This document shows, one piece after another, positions 1-7,369 of a stretch of DNA of 56,679 nucleotides (within the stretch, counting starts at the first letter, position 1; each line of letters begins with the position of its first letter). The position numbers and the translations under genes are program-made. Source of the DNA: an uncultured Clostridia bacterium (GTDB taxonomy: Bacteria > Bacillota > Clostridia > TANB77 > CAG-508); contig CALXJY010000006.1 of the NCBI GenBank assembly GCA_944388755.1, forward strand, positions 1-56,679. Reading direction: 5' to 3'. The notes under the pieces are model-generated. The model was not told where the DNA came from and did no database searches. It worked only from the letters and a program-made list of their open reading frames with translations.

Positions 1-2
1 TA

Positions 3-77
3 TATCTTGAAGGGAGTTTTGTCTACTACATAGCTAAAGCCTTCGTTACTACCGGCAAGCCGGAAGTATATTTATAA
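3..77 (+). CDS. C-terminal end of a protein, truncated by window edge
   Basis: An open frame runs from the window edge to a TAA at 75-77 and encodes 24 residues ending AKAFVTTGKPEVYL. Codon use (gcc, acc, ggc, ccg) is richer in G+C than in the neighbouring genes, and there is no competing gene here. The family cannot be recognised from so short a tail. The reading frame is an inference from its openness and protein-like composition. Confidence 0.45.
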   Translation, partial: YLEGSFVYYIAKAFVTTGKPEVYL

Positions 78-83
78 TAAAAA

Positions 84-116
84 TGCACACAATTTTCTAA
101 ATGAAAATTGGTGCAA
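84..116. repeat. Small hairpin related to the 17.98 kb element
   Basis: An imperfect inverted repeat opens with GCACACAATTTTC and closes with GAAAATTGGTGC, separated by TAAAT. Read on the minus strand it resembles the hairpins at 17976-18010 and 4855-4884, which share terminal GCAC/GTGC and inner AATTT/AAATT arms. It could also act as a weak terminator for the gene ending at 77, but there is no clear T-run. Confidence 0.4.
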
Positions 117-165
117 GATAAATTATAAAATATAAAATTACTACAAATATGTTTTTTGTTATATA

Positions 166-591
166 CTAATCATCAATTGGTATATATTTTTTATTTTGAA
201 GTTCTTTTTTCTCCTCTTTTTTAGGAACTTCTATGCTTAAAGTACCATTTTTAAATGATGCTTTTATATCATCTTCTTTTATGTCATCTCCTACATAGAA
301 GCTTCTTGAACATTCTCCCATAAATCTTTCTTTTCTAACATATTTGCCTTCTTCCTTTTCATCTTTGTTATGACTTGTTTTTGCATTAATAATTAAGTAT
401 CCATTATTAATTTCAATTTTTATGTCATCTTTTTCATATCCAGGTAAGTCAATATCAACTATATACTTATCTTTCTTTTCTTTAATATCTGTTTTCATCA
501 ATTTGCTTTCTCTCTCTCCTGTAAAAAATGGATCTGAAAACATTTGATCCCATAAATCAAAATCACTTCTTTTTCTTGGTAACATCATCAT
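166..591 (-). CDS. hsp20: Hsp20/alpha-crystallin small heat-shock protein
   Basis: This is an ATP-independent holdase of 141 residues that keeps unfolding cytosolic proteins soluble. The alpha-crystallin domain covers roughly residues 32-130 and contains the typical stretch DIDLPGYEKDDIKIEI. The C-terminus carries the I-x-I oligomerisation motif as YIPIDD. I chose the ATG at 591 because AGGAG at 601-605 lies 9 nt upstream; a TTG at 600 would abut that site. Two further ATG codons follow directly, so the start may vary by one or two residues. A CIRCE element overlaps the upstream promoter, so heat induction through HrcA is likely. Confidence 0.93.
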   Translation of the reverse strand: MMMLPRKRSDFDLWDQMFSDPFFTGERESKLMKTDIKEKKDKYIVDIDLPGYEKDDIKIEINNGYLIINAKTSHNKDEKEEGKYVRKERFMGECSRSFYVGDDIKEDDIKASFKNGTLSIEVPKKEEKKELQNKKYIPIDD

Positions 592-677
592 AAAAATCAA
601 CTCCTATCTTTAAAATTATGTGTTGACACGATATTGTTAGCACATAGTAAAAAGTTCTTTTTCTTTTTACAATATAT

Positions 678-719
678 ATTATATACTTATTTTTAGCAAT
701 GTCAATAGTAAAGTGCTAA
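678..719 (-). promoter_or_regulatory. Sigma-A promoter with overlapping CIRCE operator for hsp20
   Basis: Read on the minus strand, TTAGCACTT, nine bases, then CATTGCTAA (719 to 693) matches the CIRCE consensus TTAGCACTC-N9-GAGTGCTAA at 15 of 18 arm positions with exact spacing. The -35 TTGACA (705-700) starts inside the spacer and the -10 TATAAT (683-678) follows after 16 nt. HrcA bound here would cover the -35 box. A lone half site, TTAGCAC at 637-643, lies downstream without a partner. Confidence 0.85.
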
Positions 720-756
720 GTTTCACATAAAATTCACATAATGTTCATAAGAAAAG

Positions 757-837
757 TGTGCATTTCGCTTCGCGAATATGCACAGCCCAAGGTAACTTAA
801 CCTTGTTGTATAGTCAAAATCTTTGATTTTTCCTATA
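757..837 (-). repeat. 81-bp dispersed repeat, inverted copy of 49037-49117
   Basis: The reverse complement of this interval matches 49037-49117 at 80 of 81 positions. The repeat contains a hairpin built from GTGCAT and TTCGC arms around GAA, plus a conserved stretch beginning ACAACAAGGTTAAGTTACC. It sits between hsp20 and the Dps gene. No open frame is conserved in it. The copy extends a little further here: the sequence at 747-756 matches the bases after the extra hairpin at 49118-49152. Confidence 0.88.
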
Positions 838-853
838 TAATAAAAGAGTTTAT

Positions 854-1294
854 TTAACATTTGCTACTTTGTTTTAACATCCATAGTTTTTTCATATAGT
901 CAGAAATAAAACTATCCATCATACTAGATGTAAAGTAACTATTGTTTTTATCTGCTAATTCTTTTATTTTATTTGATTCTTGCAACAATTTTGTATAGTC
1001 TTCTACTAAAATTTCAAATATTGCTTTTGAGCCAATTTTTTCGTTTTTAGCTTCTTTAATTCCTGTATTTGCTATATAATCCTTTAATGTTCCTAAAGGT
1101 TGATATCCTAGCATAAGAATATGCTCTGCCAATTCATCTATTTGTTGATTTAAGTCATCATAATATTCTTCCAATTTTTCATGTATTATGAAAAAATCCT
1201 TTCCTTCAATATTCCAATGATAGTTTTGTAATTTTCTGTAAAATACGGCTAAATCACATAACATTTTGTTTAAGTTATTAATTATTTCTTCCAT
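854..1294 (-). CDS. dps: Dps-like ferritin, DNA-protecting iron-storage protein
   Basis: Dps proteins form 12-subunit cages that oxidise Fe(II), usually with hydrogen peroxide, and so protect DNA. The 146-residue length is typical. The N-terminal helix pair carries the family signature, with LQNYHWNIEG supplying the ferroxidase His and YDDLNQQIDELAEHI supplying the acidic ligands. The expected terminal helix KKLWML is present. AGGAGG sits just ahead of the ATG. The gene stands alone downstream of hsp20's promoter region, with an 81-bp dispersed repeat directly after it. No PerR box was recognised. Confidence 0.9.
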   Translation of the reverse strand: MEEIINNLNKMLCDLAVFYRKLQNYHWNIEGKDFFIIHEKLEEYYDDLNQQIDELAEHILMLGYQPLGTLKDYIANTGIKEAKNEKIGSKAIFEILVEDYTKLLQESNKIKELADKNNSYFTSSMMDSFISDYMKKLWMLKQSSKC

Positions 1295-1348
1295 AACTTC
1301 CTCCTTAAATTTAATTTATATGATTTTACCCTATATTTTAGTTTTTAT

Positions 1349-2413
1349 TCAATTTCTATTTAATTTTGTGTTATATTCTACCTGTGCTTTGCCATTTTCA
1401 TATTTTATGTTCATAATTCCTCCATTTACAATCGCCATTTGTGGCGCAACGTGCCCAATATCTGCATTTACTATTATTGGTACATTTAAGTCCCCTATGG
1501 CTTCTATTACTGCTTGTTCAAATGTGGTTCCATAATCTGTTCTAAAAAATAAAGGTCTTCCAAATATTATTCCTTTTATATTATTAAAATATCCACTATT
1601 TTTCATTTGCCATAATGTTCTTGTGAGTTCAGGACTAGATGTTTCGAAACACTCTAAATGCCATATAATTCCGTCATCTTTATATTTTTCTATAAAATTT
1701 TTTATATTATCATATTTTGTTGCAAAAAACATTTTTATAACATCTAAGTTTCCTCCTAACATTCTGCCTTGTATCTCAACTTTTTTATTTTTTGTTATGC
1801 ATTTCCAATTATTTTTTTCTGTTAATTCATATCCCATATTTATATTTTCTTTTTCTTTTTCTTCTTGATTTGCAAATTCTTCCTCCATATTTAAATTTAC
1901 TTTTTCGCATCTATCAAATGATTCTTGAATTACGTCTTTTCCTGATGCTATTTTCAATGCATCTTTTAAATTTCTATATAATGGTTTCATTGCATAGCTT
2001 TTTATTGTATCACATTGGATTGATGGAATTTCTAAAACTGTATTAAATAAGAATTCTAAAGTGCTTATATCAGAATATCCTTGCATCCATTTAGGTTCTA
2101 ATTGATCGATTTTCTTTAAATCCATGTATTCTAGTATTTCCATCAAATAGTCTCCTCCTGTTGCGAAAATAATTAGTTTGACATCTTTATTTTCCAGTAA
2201 TTCCATTAATTCTTTTGCTCGTTGTTTAGCATCACTACTTCTTCCTTTATAATTTTTTCTAACACTTTCTGTTTCTATTACATTATATCCCATTTCTTTT
2301 AATTGCTTTATTGCTTCATCTAATCTTTTTTGTTTTATTTCTTTATTTATTCCACCTGATGGTGCTGTTATACCTATAGTATCACCTATGCACAAGTTTT
2401 GTGGATATTTCAT
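1349..2413 (-). CDS. Peptidase S66 family, LD-carboxypeptidase/MccF-like
   Basis: S66 serine peptidases cleave the L,D-bond of recycled muropeptides (LdcA) or microcin C-type conjugates (MccF). The chain is 354 residues from the ATG at 2413, which is preceded by AAAGGA at 7 nt; an in-frame upstream ATG lacks this. Ser114 in MQGYSDIS is the expected nucleophile, with the Glu of HLECFETSSPE and the His of ADIGHVAPQ completing the triad. There is no signal peptide, so it is cytosolic. The insertion between residues 190 and 220 and the LECFETS motif are closer to the MccF branch than to E. coli LdcA, so the substrate is open. Confidence 0.85.
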   Translation of the reverse strand: MKYPQNLCIGDTIGITAPSGGINKEIKQKRLDEAIKQLKEMGYNVIETESVRKNYKGRSSDAKQRAKELMELLENKDVKLIIFATGGDYLMEILEYMDLKKIDQLEPKWMQGYSDISTLEFLFNTVLEIPSIQCDTIKSYAMKPLYRNLKDALKIASGKDVIQESFDRCEKVNLNMEEEFANQEEKEKENINMGYELTEKNNWKCITKNKKVEIQGRMLGGNLDVIKMFFATKYDNIKNFIEKYKDDGIIWHLECFETSSPELTRTLWQMKNSGYFNNIKGIIFGRPLFFRTDYGTTFEQAVIEAIGDLNVPIIVNADIGHVAPQMAIVNGGIMNIKYENGKAQVEYNTKLNRN

Positions 2414-2497
2414 ATTACCAATCCTTTCTTTTTTTTGCAATTTTATCATAAGTTTGCATATAATACAATAAGAAATTAAATGGAGGGGCTAATTTTA

Positions 2498-3151
2498 ATG
2501 TTTGAAGTTAAAACAAATGTGATTGAAAATAATATATTTTATAAAAAAACTCTTATTGTAAAGTATAGAATTGAATATCCTCACATAGTTTTTAAAGGTT
2601 TTAATTACAATATTAATAAATTTAATAATTTTAATCAATTAAATGCTATGGAGCTAAAATTATATGCTGAAAAAGATTTATATGAAGATGCTAAAAATGT
2701 TTACGATTATAACATATCTAACAATATACCATTTTTCCCATATGAACTTGTTTATAATTATAATATAACATACAATAAAAAACCTATTATTAGTTTATAT
2801 TTTGATCAATACATATATTCTAGTGGTGCACATGGTTCGACTGTAAGAACATCTCAAACTTGGAATTTAAATACTGGTATGCAGATTTCTCTATCTTCTT
2901 TGTTTAATAATAATTGTTGTTATGTTATATTAATTTTAAAAGAAATTTTACATCAAATAGAAACTCAGACTGAGAATGGTACCAACTTTTATTTTGAAAA
3001 TTATGCTAAACTTGTTATTGAGAATTTTAATTTTGATCAATTTTATTTAGATAATAATACTATTGCAATTTATTTTCAACAATACGATATTGCACCATAT
3101 TCAAGTGGAATACCTGTTTTTTTAATATATATGGAAAATTTGTTTAACTAG
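2498..3151 (+). CDS. DUF4163/DUF3298 (PdaC/RsiV-type) domain protein
   Basis: The protein has 217 residues from the ATG at 2498; GGAGGGG at 2482-2488 is its ribosome site, and the earlier ATG at 2480 overlaps it. The first half resembles DUF4163. The second half contains DUF3298 hallmarks: YSSGAHGSTVRTSQTWN, then a region ending AIYFQQYDIAPYSSG. In RsiV and PdaC this pair of domains is extracytoplasmic and binds lysozyme or glycan. Here there is no signal peptide or membrane anchor, so location and function are unclear. Read alone, convergent with lexA. Confidence 0.75.
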   Translation: MFEVKTNVIENNIFYKKTLIVKYRIEYPHIVFKGFNYNINKFNNFNQLNAMELKLYAEKDLYEDAKNVYDYNISNNIPFFPYELVYNYNITYNKKPIISLYFDQYIYSSGAHGSTVRTSQTWNLNTGMQISLSSLFNNNCCYVILILKEILHQIETQTENGTNFYFENYAKLVIENFNFDQFYLDNNTIAIYFQQYDIAPYSSGIPVFLIYMENLFN

Positions 3152-3330
3152 GATTTTGTTCTTAATATTATATTTATGATAAAAATTATATATTTTTAAA
3201 AATTTGCACTTTTAATTTGTGTATAAAATTCATGATTAAATAAATCTGCTTCATTTTACTAACTTAAAATTGTCCTAGAATAAATTAACAGACATTCAAA
3301 GAAAAAAAATTATAATTTATATTATTATCT

Positions 3331-3370
3331 GTTACCTATTAGCATATTCTAATAGGTAACAGCATTTTTT
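3331..3370 (+). terminator. Intrinsic terminator between DUF3298 gene and lexA
   Basis: A perfect 12-bp stem, GTTACCTATTAG with its complement, closes a six-base loop and is followed by AGCATTTTTT. It lies 180 nt after the plus-strand gene and 100 nt after the end of the convergent lexA gene, so it may serve both. The rest of the 3152-3470 gap holds nothing recognisable. Confidence 0.75.
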
Positions 3371-3470
3371 ATTAGCATTATAAAAAATATTGTCAAAGTA
3401 ATATTAAACAGTATTAAAAACTTTTTTTCTTATTATATTGTAATTAATAATTTTAATATGAACTTTTAAA

Positions 3471-4121
3471 TTACATTTTTCTGAATACCCCTGCAACTCT
3501 TCCTAATATTTGACAGTCAGGTACTATTATTGGTTCCATTGTACTATTTTCTGGTTGTAAGCGTATGTGATCTTTTTCTTTATAGAATGTTTTTACAGTA
3601 GCCTCATCTTCTATTAATGCTACTACAATTTGGCCATTGTCTGCTGTATTTTGTTTTTTTACTAAGATATAGTCTCCATCTAAAATACCGGCTTCAATCA
3701 TACTTTCTCCTCTTACTGTTAGCATAAAACATTCTGAGTTCCCAACAAAATCAATTGGTATAGGAAAAGTATCTGTTACATTTTCAACAGCTAGTATTGG
3801 CATACCTGCTGTTATTTTTCCTACTACAGGTACTTCTACTAATTCTTTTTGAGTGTAAAAATCTTTGCTTGATGTCTTTTTTTCTTCTCCTCCACTTCCT
3901 TTTAATAAACGTAGAGTTCTTCCTTTTTTGTCTTTTTTCTTAATATATCCTTTTTTTTCTAATCTTTCTAAATATCCATGTACTGTTGCTGTTGAGCTTA
4001 ATCCAACAGCTTCACCAATTTCTCTTACTGATGGTGGGTATCCATCTGTCATTATTTGTTTTTCAATAAATTTTAGTATTCCTTTTTCTCTTTTATTTAA
4101 CTCTTCCTTTTTTCTTGGCAT
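3471..4121 (-). CDS. lexA: LexA repressor, SOS response
   Basis: LexA represses DNA-repair genes and cleaves itself when stimulated by RecA filaments. The 216-residue chain has an N-terminal winged helix (residues 5-70, [15 protein letters not shown]) and a C-terminal S24 peptidase domain. The cleavage bond is Ala105-Gly106 (ITAGMP), the nucleophile Ser140 (RGESMI) and the general base Lys177 (ATVKTF). The ATG at 4121 follows GGAG at a good distance; an upstream GTG overlaps that site. A sigma-A promoter and a LexA-box-like palindrome lie directly upstream, consistent with autoregulation. Confidence 0.97.
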   Translation of the reverse strand: MPRKKEELNKREKGILKFIEKQIMTDGYPPSVREIGEAVGLSSTATVHGYLERLEKKGYIKKKDKKGRTLRLLKGSGGEEKKTSSKDFYTQKELVEVPVVGKITAGMPILAVENVTDTFPIPIDFVGNSECFMLTVRGESMIEAGILDGDYILVKKQNTADNGQIVVALIEDEATVKTFYKEKDHIRLQPENSTMEPIIVPDCQILGRVAGVFRKM

Positions 4122-4151
4122 TTTTACCACTCCATTCTCAACTTTTTTTAT

Positions 4152-4190
4152 ATAATATCATACAAACAAAAGAATGTCAAACAAAAGTTT
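4152..4190 (-). promoter_or_regulatory. lexA promoter with candidate operator
   Basis: Read leftwards, TTGACA (4180-4175), 17 nt and TATTAT (4157-4152) form a sigma-A promoter. The palindrome AAACAAAAGTTT at 4179-4190 abuts and slightly overlaps the -35. It has the layout of the Firmicutes LexA box GAAC-N4-GTTC, but with A and T at the outer positions. The promoter is well supported; the operator assignment is an inference. Confidence 0.7.
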
Positions 4191-4300
4191 TAATTTTTAT
4201 TAAGATTTTTTTAAATTTTTATAAAACGTAGATTTTTATAAGTTGATATGTTATAATTAATTTAGATTTTAAATAATTTACAAAGGGGATTAATTAATTT

Positions 4301-4837
4301 ATGCAAGATTTAATTAACAAAATTTATGAAGATACATATTTTATAGATATTGTTTCAGATATTATTAAGAATAAAACTGTTTTACAAATGAAAAATTATA
4401 GACAACATTATGAGACAACTTGCTTTGATCATTGTTTAGTAGCATCTTATTATTGTTATAAATATTGCAAAAAACACAATTTAGATTATATTTCTTGTGC
4501 TAGAGCAGCAATGTTACATGATTTATTTTTATATGATTGGCGAAAAAGAATAAATGGTCGTAAAGGTCTACATGCTTTTACACATCCTAAAACTGCTTAT
4601 GAAAATGCCAATAAACTTTTTATTTTAAATGATAAAGAAAAAGATATAATTTTAAAGCATATGTGGCCAATTAATATTTTTGAAATGCCAAAATATAGAG
4701 AAAGCTTTGTTTTAACGATTATTGATAAAAGGTGTGCTATAAGTGAGGCTATTTATCAAATGCGTAAACAATATAGTCAAAAACGAGCATTTAGATTTTT
4801 GTATATTTTTTTAAGTTTTCTTATATTAAAAATATAA
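4301..4837 (+). CDS. HD-domain phosphohydrolase
   Basis: This is a 178-residue HD-superfamily protein, presumably a cytosolic metal-dependent phosphohydrolase. Metal-ligand motifs occur in order: the His in CFDHCLVAS, the HD pair in AAMLHDLFLYDW, a His in AFTHPKTA, a His in ILKHMWPI, then IIDKRCAISE. The best ribosome site, AAAGGGG, is 12 nt from the ATG, which is long but has no better alternative. The C-terminus ends in a hydrophobic run (FLYIFLSFLILKI). It stands alone between lexA and the rplS operon. Substrate unknown. Confidence 0.8.
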   Translation: MQDLINKIYEDTYFIDIVSDIIKNKTVLQMKNYRQHYETTCFDHCLVASYYCYKYCKKHNLDYISCARAAMLHDLFLYDWRKRINGRKGLHAFTHPKTAYENANKLFILNDKEKDIILKHMWPINIFEMPKYRESFVLTIIDKRCAISEAIYQMRKQYSQKRAFRFLYIFLSFLILKI

Positions 4838-4854
4838 AGAATACTTTTATAAGA

Positions 4855-4920
4855 ATAAATTTATGTAATAAATTTGTGTGCAACGTGTTTTAATCTATTA
4901 GAAAAGTTCTAATAGATTAA
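4855..4920. repeat. Hairpin repeat, short form
   Basis: An AT-rich lead (AAATTTATGTAATAAATTT, then GTGTGCAACGTGTTT) is followed by a perfect 14-bp hairpin: TTAATCTATTAGAA, AAG, and its complement (4890-4920). Lead and left arm closely match 17983-18028, where the same arms enclose about 80 extra bases. Lying after the HD gene and before the rplS terminator, it may also help end transcription. Confidence 0.7.
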
Positions 4921-4921
4921 T

Positions 4922-4958
4922 AAAAAATCCAACCTTGTGAAATATAGTTGGATTTTTT
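4922..4958 (-). terminator. Terminator of the ylxM-rplS operon
   Basis: AAAAAATCCAAC and GTTGGATTTTTT form a perfect 12-bp stem around a 13-base loop, with runs of A and T on both sides. It lies 6 nt beyond the rplS stop codon. Its symmetry would let it work in both directions, including for the convergent HD gene. Confidence 0.88.
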
Positions 4959-4964
4959 ATTTAT

Positions 4965-5483
4965 CTATTCTGCTTTTTTGTCTGTTTCTTTAACTGTTTC
5001 TACTTTTTCTTCTTTAACTGTGTCCACAACTTCTTGTGTTTCTACATTTTCAGTTTCAACAGCTGGTTTTTCTTCAGGAGCTTCACTTACTTCTTCTACT
5101 AAATCTTCTTTTAATACTATTTCTTTGTCTTCTATTCTAGCGCCAATTTGTTCTTTAGTTTTAGCTGATTTACCTACTCTGTCTCTTAAATAGTATAATT
5201 TAGCACGTCTAGCTTTTCCTACTCTTACTAGTTCAACTTTTTCTACTAATGGAGAATGTACTAAAAATGTTTTTTCTACTCCTACTCCATAAGATGTTTT
5301 TCTAACTGTAAAAGTTTGATTTACTCCTCCACCTTGTACTTTAATAATTGTTCCTTCAAAAACTTGGATTCTTTCTTTATTTCCTTCTTTAATTCTAACA
5401 TGTACTTTAACTGTATTTCCAACTTTTAGTTCAGGAATTTTACTTTTTAATTGTTCATGTTCTATTGATTTTATAATATCCAT
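4965..5483 (-). CDS. rplS: Ribosomal protein bL19 with acidic C-terminal tail
   Basis: bL19 sits at the interface of the 30S and 50S subunits. Residues 1-115 are a complete L19, with [20 protein letters not shown] and [21 protein letters not shown]19 normally stops there; this chain continues to residue 172 with a tail dominated by Glu, Val, Lys and Thr, predicted to be disordered. The gene is last in the ffh/rpsP/trmD operon, starting one base after the trmD stop region. The tail uses the same AT-rich codons as the core and is in frame, so it looks genuine. Confidence 0.95.
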   Translation of the reverse strand: MDIIKSIEHEQLKSKIPELKVGNTVKVHVRIKEGNKERIQVFEGTIIKVQGGGVNQTFTVRKTSYGVGVEKTFLVHSPLVEKVELVRVGKARRAKLYYLRDRVGKSAKTKEQIGARIEDKEIVLKEDLVEEVSEAPEEKPAVETENVETQEVVDTVKEEKVETVKETDKKAE

Positions 5484-5484
5484 T

Positions 5485-6246
5485 TTAGAATTCTACCTCC
5501 TTTTTATTTTTGAGCGGTGTATTTTTATCTACACTTCTTTTTATTTTTTCTAAATATTCTTGTTCATCTTTAGATAATTTATATTTTTTAAGTAAATCAG
5601 GTCTTTTTAAAAAAGTTACTTTTATTGATTGCTGTTTTCTCCAATCTGAAATATTTTTATGATGCCCAGATAATAATACTTGTGGCACTTCTTTCCCTTC
5701 AAATATTTCAGGTCTTGTATATTGAGGATATTCAAGTAAACCTTGTGAAAATGTTTCTTCTTTAATAGATTCTTGTGTTAAAACATTTTCAACATATCTA
5801 CTTACACTATCTATTAAAACCATTGCTGGTAATTCCCCACCTGTTAGCACATAATCTCCTATAGATATTTCTTCATCCACAATCTTGTCTATTACTCTTT
5901 GATCAATACCTTCATAATGTCCACATAAAATAATAATATGTTCTTGCTTTGATAATTCCACTACTTTTTCTTGATTTAGTGTTTTTCCTTGTGGTGACAT
6001 GTAAATGACTTTGGCATTTTTAGCTTCTATAGACTTATAAGCTCTATATACAACATCTGGCATTATAACCATTCCGGCTCCTCCACCATATGGTGTATCA
6101 TCAACTTTTTTGTGCTTATTATTTGAAAAATCTCTGATATTTACAGTATTTATTTTTATAAGATTTTTTTCTTGTGCTTTTCCCAATATGCTTTGTTTTG
6201 TTGTTACAAACATTTCTGGAAATAGTGTTAAAACATCAAATTGCAT
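5485..6246 (-). CDS. trmD: tRNA (guanine-N1-)-methyltransferase
   Basis: TrmD methylates G37 next to the anticodon of tRNAs reading CNN and GG-type codons, preventing +1 frameshifting. The 253-residue protein has the SPOUT trefoil-knot motifs: [32 protein letters not shown] and [17 protein letters not shown] good ribosome site (AAAGGAG) precedes the ATG. It overlaps neither neighbour but is only 1 nt from rplS and 11 nt from rimM, showing operon organisation. Confidence 0.97.
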   Translation of the reverse strand: MQFDVLTLFPEMFVTTKQSILGKAQEKNLIKINTVNIRDFSNNKHKKVDDTPYGGGAGMVIMPDVVYRAYKSIEAKNAKVIYMSPQGKTLNQEKVVELSKQEHIIILCGHYEGIDQRVIDKIVDEEISIGDYVLTGGELPAMVLIDSVSRYVENVLTQESIKEETFSQGLLEYPQYTRPEIFEGKEVPQVLLSGHHKNISDWRKQQSIKVTFLKRPDLLKKYKLSKDEQEYLEKIKRSVDKNTPLKNKKEVEF

Positions 6247-6257
6247 TTTTTTCTCCT

Positions 6258-6770
6258 TTACACATCTTGTAAACCTTTTGGCAATTTTACTATTATTTTA
6301 TTTTCTTCTAGACAAATTTGTTTTATAACATCTTCTATAGCAGGTAATAAAATTTGCTTTCCTATTTCATTTTTTACAACATATATATCATTACTACCTG
6401 TATTATATATATCTTCTAGTATTCCAAGCAATTTTCCCGTTTCTGTATAAACCCTGCTTTGTAGTAAATCAGCTATATAATATCTACCTTCTTCAAGTGG
6501 TATAGCATCTTTACGTTCTATTTTTAAAATTCCATTACGTAATTTTTCTGCTTCTTCTACAGTGTTTATATCTGTAAATTTTATTAATACCATATTTTTA
6601 TGATATTTAACTTCTTGGATTTCATATTGCTTTTTTTTATGGTTTATATCAATATACGTTTTTTTTAAATTATCAAATCTTGTAATATCATCTGTATAAG
6701 GGATAACCTTTACCATGCCCTTAATCCCAAATGTATTTACTATTTGACCAATTTCAAAATATTCTTGCAT
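6258..6770 (-). CDS. rimM: 16S rRNA processing protein RimM
   Basis: RimM helps mature the 3' head domain of the 30S subunit with S19. The 170-residue chain has the N-terminal RimM barrel (FEIGQIVNTFGIKGMVKV) and a C-terminal PRC-barrel ending VKLPKGLQDV. I chose the ATG at 6770, 6 nt after AGGAG; the in-frame TTG at 6776 touches that site. It lies between khpA and trmD, the usual order in this operon. Confidence 0.96.
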   Translation of the reverse strand: MQEYFEIGQIVNTFGIKGMVKVIPYTDDITRFDNLKKTYIDINHKKKQYEIQEVKYHKNMVLIKFTDINTVEEAEKLRNGILKIERKDAIPLEEGRYYIADLLQSRVYTETGKLLGILEDIYNTGSNDIYVVKNEIGKQILLPAIEDVIKQICLEENKIIVKLPKGLQDV

Positions 6771-6783
6771 AAACAACTCCTAT

Positions 6784-7020
6784 TTAGTCTTCTACAAATT
6801 CTACTTCTACTTTTTTTCTTTCTTTTGCACCTACAGATTTCATAACAGTTCTTATTGATTTTGCAATCTTTCCTTGTCTACCTATAACTTTTCCCATGTC
6901 ATCTTTTGCTACTTTAACTTGTATTAAAACCTCTTTTTCATTTTTTGCTGTTTCAATGATTTCTATTGCTTCTTGGTTATCTACAAGATGTTTTATAATG
7001 GTTTCTAAGATATTCTTCAT
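6784..7020 (-). CDS. khpA: KH-domain RNA-binding protein KhpA (YlqC)
   Basis: A 78-residue single KH-domain protein; KhpA works with KhpB as an RNA-binding pair linked to cell elongation in Gram-positive bacteria. The KH core is seen in VKVAKDDMGKVIGRQGKIAK, including the GxxG loop as GRQG. It has a strong ribosome site (AGGAGGAATAGGGT) and stands between rpsP and rimM, the conserved position of ylqC. Confidence 0.94.
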   Translation of the reverse strand: MKNILETIIKHLVDNQEAIEIIETAKNEKEVLIQVKVAKDDMGKVIGRQGKIAKSIRTVMKSVGAKERKKVEVEFVED

Positions 7021-7032
7021 ACCCTATTCCTC

Positions 7033-7266
7033 CTATTTTGCATTAGCTATTAAAGCCTTAACAGTGTCTGTTGGTTTAGCACCATTTTTAATCCATTTTT
7101 CTACTTTTTCTTTGTCTAATACTATAGTAGCAGGATCTGTCATTGGATTATATGTTCCTATTTTTTCTATAATTTTACCATCTCTTGGGCTTCTTGAATC
7201 AGCAACAACGATATGATAAAAAGGTGCTTTTTTCTTTCCTTCTCTTTGTAATCTTATTTTTACCAT
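7033..7266 (-). CDS. rpsP: Ribosomal protein bS16
   Basis: bS16 is an early-binding protein of the 30S subunit. The 77-residue product starts [19 protein letters not shown] and contains [20 protein letters not shown], both diagnostic. The ATG at 7266 follows AGGAGGTGAATAGT; a longer in-frame extension to 7293 would place the ribosome site inside the gene. About 100 nt separate it from ffh; a separate promoter there is possible but not clear. Confidence 0.97.
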   Translation of the reverse strand: MVKIRLQREGKKKAPFYHIVVADSRSPRDGKIIEKIGTYNPMTDPATIVLDKEKVEKWIKNGAKPTDTVKALIANAK

Positions 7267-7369
7267 ACTATTCACCTCCTTAGACTTGGACAAAGACTTC
7301 TTATATAATATTTTAGATTATTTTTACTTTTTAGGCTAAAAATATATAAATTTTTATATAAGTCTTGTA

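Noticed and set aside
637..643. Second CIRCE site near hsp20
   Set aside because: Only one half (TTAGCAC) is present; the partner arm after nine bases is missing.
1266..2046. Long plus-strand frames opposite the Dps and S66 genes
   Set aside because: They are rich in Phe, Leu, Ser and Tyr, as expected for the complement of AT-rich coding DNA, and lack ribosome sites. Many similar shadows elsewhere were left out for the same reason.
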